Part shown: positions 60,840 through 64,000 of the stretch, in pieces
How the letters are laid out: every line of letters begins with the position of its first letter
How positions within the stretch are numbered: position 1 is the first letter of the stretch
NCBI GenBank assembly: GCA_016859345.1
Contig: CM029116.1
Coordinates: 1,504,439-1,568,438 of the forward strand
DNA: 64,000 nucleotides
Source of the DNA: Istiophorus platypterus
Lineage: Eukaryota; Chordata; Actinopteri; Istiophoriformes; Istiophoridae
Direction: 5' to 3'
The notes under the pieces: model-generated
The model's input: the letters and a program-made list of their open reading frames with translations, nothing else
The model's database searches: none
Told to the model about the DNA's origin: nothing
Position numbers and translations under genes: made by a program

Positions 60840-63764
60840 CCGTTTGACTTTGTGCGTTTTTCTTGTTTGAGGAGTTTTTCTAATACAAATAACATTCATC
60901 CAAGTTTTTAACCTTTTCAGGGGCCAAATATTTACGAGAAACACCAGTTGTTATTTTACAGAATTGCCCTTTTCCTCCGTTTCTTTAGCGTTTACATGCT
61001 TTTGAAGTTACATCTTGTACCCGGGGTTGTAGACTGAAGTTTTTCCTGGTAGTTTTCTTGTAGTTCACATGCTCTGTCTCGACTTGAAATTTTAAAATAA
61101 CTGAAAAAAGCCCACGTGCATTTAAAAAAAACAAAAAAACACAAGTTTGTCTTTGTTCAAGTGTGTTTGTTTGCTTTTAACTGTCTAAAATCATGTTCTT
61201 TTTTACTCTTATTTTCCATTTTTCTTAATGCGTTTTTATATTTGGCCATGAAGTGGCCCCAGGTGTAATCGCGTCTAACTGTCTGTCACGTCATAGTTGA
61301 CCAATGACGTGAGCGAACCAGTAAACTCACCTCATCAGAGTCCAGCAGGGGGGGCAGGGCGCTGTGAAGAGAAGGACCATCAGCATCAGGTCTGAAGTGA
61401 AGTAGCACGGAGATGATTTCCATCCGTCCGCACGAGAGCGATAACTATAAATATGCCGTTTCAAAAAAATGGTGCCCCACACCACAACTGTAACGACGGT
61501 GACGGGATCGCTTTCGGATACAAACGCCGACAGCCATTCAAAGTGTGTCCGAATTTTAAAGGGCGTCGCGTTTAACATGGTGAGAAACCAGTTTGATAAA
61601 ACGGTTTCTACGCAGACGCTGACGAGAAGAAAGAAGATATTTTTTTCATTTTTCTTTTTTGCCTACGCAACATTGCGACTCTACGGCGCCGATGCTCGGG
61701 TCATTATCGTTACAGTCGTCGCTCTCGTGCGGAGGAACGACCCCTCGGCCGATGTCACTTACACGTCCGCCACGGAGGACGGGATGTTCTCTTCCACCCA
61801 TTTCAGATCCTCATCCTGGAAAAACAGCAAGATGACTGAACTTTAGCAGGAATCAATGAAAAAAAGTCCTAATGTTCCCTGTTTAAAGACTTAACATAAA
61901 ACAACAGCTGAAAGACAGCTGCTAAACATCTGCAGCAGTATAACGACAAACGGTTCTGTTTTCTTCCTCTGAAACTTTGTCGTCACTCACCACTTTGTTG
62001 GCTTTGACCGAACCGTTGGTCTCGTTTTTCATGCCCCTCATCTTCATCCCCTCTGGAGACACGAAGGAGACCATAGACACAACTTCAACTTTACAACTTC
62101 TCATGATGCACATTTTGCTGAAATATGATCCTACATAAAGACGGCTACGCTGCTTTTAAACATTATGTTTCTGTGCTGACAGTAAAGATCATTTAATCTC
62201 TTTTGGGTTTAATTTATAATCATAACTTCCAAATAAAACAAACAAAAAAAAACCCACACACAGGAATTAGTTGTGGGTAAAAATCTGACTTAAAGTAAAG
62301 TGGCAATTTGAACTAATGAAGAGAGATTTCATGTTTAATTTCTGATTTCATCGGTAATTCAACAACAGGCTGAGAGGCAACTGTTGAAAATGATCAGAGA
62401 AATAACACGCAGGGAAGGAAGGAGGAAAGGAGGTAGGGAGGACAGTAAAAGAGAGGAGGTGGGGGGGGTGTAGGTGTCTGACCGAAAGCCTCGTTCATCA
62501 TGGGCTCTTTCTCCTCTTCCTCGCTGTCTTCGTCCACCAGAGGACTGAAGGCATACCTGTTGCAGACACAGAGAAACTGGCTTTACTTTACTTTTCTAAA
62601 CAAAATAAATAAAAAAACTGTCAAAGAAAGAGCAGCCCCCCCCCACACACACACACACACCACCACCACCTTTGGTTATTGGCCGACGGTCTCCATAGGA
62701 ACATGATGACCAATAGGATGATGGAAAACAAGAAGCGCCAGAAGGCGTCATCTATCCACATCTCCCTCCAGTCCTAAAGACGGGGGGGGCGACATATTTA
62801 ATGAAAACACTCCAAATTGTTGGTTTACAGAAGGAAGGAAGAGACTGAAGATGAAATGCTTTTCCTTCTTCACTGGTGTGAATTCAGAGAGAAACAAAAA
62901 CATTCAGTGCAGAAATACAACAAAAAACAATATTGTAATATTGAGTATTATTTGAATTTCATATAATTAACACTTCGCTTTAATTATAAAAAAAAAATCA
63001 ACTTATGAATGAAAAGTCTTGAAATCACCATTTACTCCAAATCCAACCCAGAAAATAAAGTTTATGTAAATGAAAAAAAAAAGAGGTCTGTTTAGTCTTT
63101 TACATTTGTGATGAATCTGGAAGCAAAGTGGATCATTTTCATACTGAGCAGAACAGTAAAATATTTACTTAGTTATTTCATTTGGTTTTCTACAATATCC
63201 ACTTAGTGATGATTTTTAAAATGTTTTATATATTAAGGAAACTCAAGCACATTTCAAGAGAAAAATCTCTGAGCTAGATAAATATTTCGCCACTTCACAT
63301 GATTCAGACAGAAATTAATTTTCTTCCAATTTGTATGAAGCAAATCTGTTTCGCGAAACAACCAAATGTTTTTTTGTTTTTTTTTTATAATTTCAGGAGG
63401 GTTGAATGAGCGTTCATCGCTCATATAAAATGAGAAAATAAATTAATCAATGAAACACAAGCTAAATCCTGCTGATTAGATCTCGGGCACTTACGGACAG
63501 ACATTCAGAAATCTTGAAGTTCTTGGTCGTCCAAATGATGAAGATGACTGATGCTGGAAAAAAATGGACAAACACATACACAAGCTTTAAAATGCCTGAA
63601 ATGGGCCTCAGTGAATAACAGAGTTGTTTTTTGTTGTTGTTTTTATACCTATGACGGCGAAGATGAGTGTGTTGGTGAAGTGTCTGTAGAGAGAGAGCTT
63701 CACCACGTTCCTCCTCAGCCTCAGCAGCTTCATGGTCTGAGCCAGACTCACGAAGATGTGGCCA
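58446..63764 (-). CDS. TMEM87A-like Golgi seven-helix protein, C-terminal part (eight exons, 5' end outside window)
   Basis: Eight GT-AG exons join in frame to give the last 179 residues, from GHIFVSLAQTMK to the C-terminus EMSKME. They contain the last two membrane helices, in TNTLIFAVIASVIFIIW and FWRFLFSIILLVIMFLW, and the family signature WRPSANNQRYAF. An acidic cytosolic tail follows (EDSEEEEKEPMMNEAFEGM, then DEDLKWVEENIPSS and LPPLLDSDE). TMEM87 proteins have an N-terminal GOLD-like luminal domain plus seven helices and act in Golgi organisation and retrograde traffic; a Golgi channel role is also described for TMEM87A. The tail words EGMKMR, VEENIPSS and SKME favour TMEM87A over TMEM87B, from memory. 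The luminal domain and first helices lie beyond 64000. Confidence 0.92.
59490..60010. other. candidate conserved non-coding block in TMEM87A-like intron
   Basis: Complex AT-rich sequence with AAATATTTCTGGCGTTAG, AAACAATTAGCTCGG, TACATAATTTGTCATTATAG and TACATAATTTGCCAGGAGG. The repeated TACATAATTTG word (59819 and 59910) and TAATTAG sites suggest a homeodomain-responsive enhancer. Confidence 0.3.
60395..60480. other. candidate regulatory block with POU octamer
   Basis: A perfect octamer ATTTGCAT at 60407-60414 is followed by GAGCAATGAGCAATCGATGG and AAATAAATATTAAACG. It is dense in homeodomain, forkhead and CDP-type words. Confidence 0.3.
60779..60838. repeat. (TG)30 microsatellite
   Basis: Uninterrupted TG for about 60 bp in the last intron of the TMEM87A-like gene. 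Confidence 0.97.
61331..61361 (-). CDS. TMEM87A-like exon G (31-nt micro-exon)
   Basis: Acceptor CTCTTCACAG, donor GAG|GTGAGT. It completes Val and encodes ALPPLLDSDE. Phase 2 to 0. It is short but in frame and matches the family tail. Confidence 0.9.
61763..61815 (-). CDS. TMEM87A-like exon F
   Basis: Acceptor TGTTTTTCCAG, donor GACGT|GTAAGT. The 53 nt encode DEDLKWVEENIPSSVAD plus two bases of Val. Phase 0 to 2. Confidence 0.92.
61991..62052 (-). CDS. TMEM87A-like exon E
   Basis: Acceptor GTCTCCAG, donor GTG|GTGAGT. The 62 nt complete Glu and encode GMKMRGMKNETNGSVKANKV. Phase 1 to 0. This tail segment is variable between paralogues. Confidence 0.9.
62483..62556 (-). CDS. TMEM87A-like exon D
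   Basis: Acceptor TGCAACAG, donor TTCG|GTCAGA. The 74 nt complete the Arg codon and encode YAFSPLVDEDSEEEE and KEPMMNEAF, the start of the acidic tail. Phase 2 to 1. Confidence 0.93.
62670..62773 (-). CDS. TMEM87A-like exon C
   Basis: Acceptor CGTCTTTAG, donor AAAG|GTGGTG. The 104 nt encode DWREMWIDDAFWRF through the last helix to RPSANNQ. This is the most family-specific exon. Phase 0 to 2. Confidence 0.95.
63495..63553 (-). CDS. TMEM87A-like exon B
   Basis: Acceptor TTTTTTTCCAG, donor TCC|GTAAGT. The 59 nt encode ASVIFIIWTTKNFKISECLS, the end of the sixth helix and the following loop. Phase 1 to 0. Confidence 0.92.
63649..63764 (-). CDS. TMEM87A-like exon A (first in window)
   Basis: Acceptor CTTGACCCAG precedes it and GTATAAAA follows. 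The 116 nt encode GHIFVSLAQTMK, a basic loop (RLRRN) and VVKLSLYRHFTNTLIF, the start of the sixth helix. It enters in phase 2 and leaves in phase 1. Confidence 0.88.
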
Positions 63765-64000
63765 CTGGGTCAAGGACCATCAACATCAGGTAAAAACAAA
63801 TGCAGCAGCCGGGGAAATTCAAGGGGGCCTTTTTGGTTCTCATGTCCAATTTTAGGTTACCGCATCACATCGCTGTGAGTGAAGCCGAAACTAGGGAGTT
63901 TAGCTTTTCGGTACTGGGTAAATATCGCATTTCTGAATATCCCATAACCCCGTGGCTGGTCTGGTTTGCATTCGCACCACAGACGAGGAGGGTTCAAAGT
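63765..64000 (-). other. intronic end of window
   Basis: Sequence upstream of TMEM87A-like exon A. I see no further exon before the window ends. Confidence 0.6.

Larger units (their letters stand above)
58488..61330 (-). other. last intron of the TMEM87A-like gene
   Basis: This 2.84-kb intron is unusually large next to the others. It holds a (TG)n array and several AT-rich, complex blocks (59500-60010 and 60395-60480), one with a POU octamer. No exon is seen inside. Confidence 0.75.

Overview
This window is vertebrate nuclear DNA, most probably from a ray-finned (teleost) fish. The supporting evidence is spliced genes with GT-AG introns, CpG-rich promoter-like DNA, AATAAA polyadenylation signals, very many (TG)n/(CA)n microsatellites and C/G homopolymer runs, and proteins that look like fish orthologues of known vertebrate genes. 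There is nothing prokaryotic here. Most long open frames are artefacts of repeats.

Two protein genes can be supported, and they are convergent (tail to tail). On the + strand, a two-coding-exon gene (44693-46052 joined to 47423-48354, 763 aa) encodes an acidic, low-complexity protein with several tryptophan-containing polybasic blocks and an amphipathic helix near its C-terminus that fits the PKA RII-binding consensus. I read it as an A-kinase anchoring protein related to AKAP12 (gravin) and AKAP5 (AKAP79/150). Its 5' UTR exon begins at 44484 behind a good acceptor, and its 3' UTR probably runs to an AATAAA at 52539. On the - strand, the last eight coding exons of a TMEM87A-type Golgi seven-helix (GOST family) protein lie between 63764 and 58446; the 5' part of that gene is outside the window on the right.

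Region by region: 1-22.7 kb shows no supportable gene, only microsatellites, minisatellites, a long CT tract, MITE-like copies and a candidate recursive splice site near 520. CpG-rich DNA follows at 22.7-25.4 kb, with a possible upstream exon (22680-23091) that ends in a short ATG-led frame. From 25.4 to 44.5 kb (a presumed long first intron or intergenic DNA) there are purine tracts, a G-rich minisatellite, a 48-bp palindrome, a striking 240-bp inverted repeat (36530-38328) and several blocks that look like conserved non-coding elements. The AKAP-like gene occupies 44.5-52.6 kb, an intergenic gap of about 5 kb follows, and then comes the TMEM87 gene.

The two genes have no evident shared pathway. 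One would tether PKA near membranes; the other is a Golgi membrane protein. No conservation, expression or repeat-library search could be run, so all names rest on recognised sequence motifs and splice-phase consistency.
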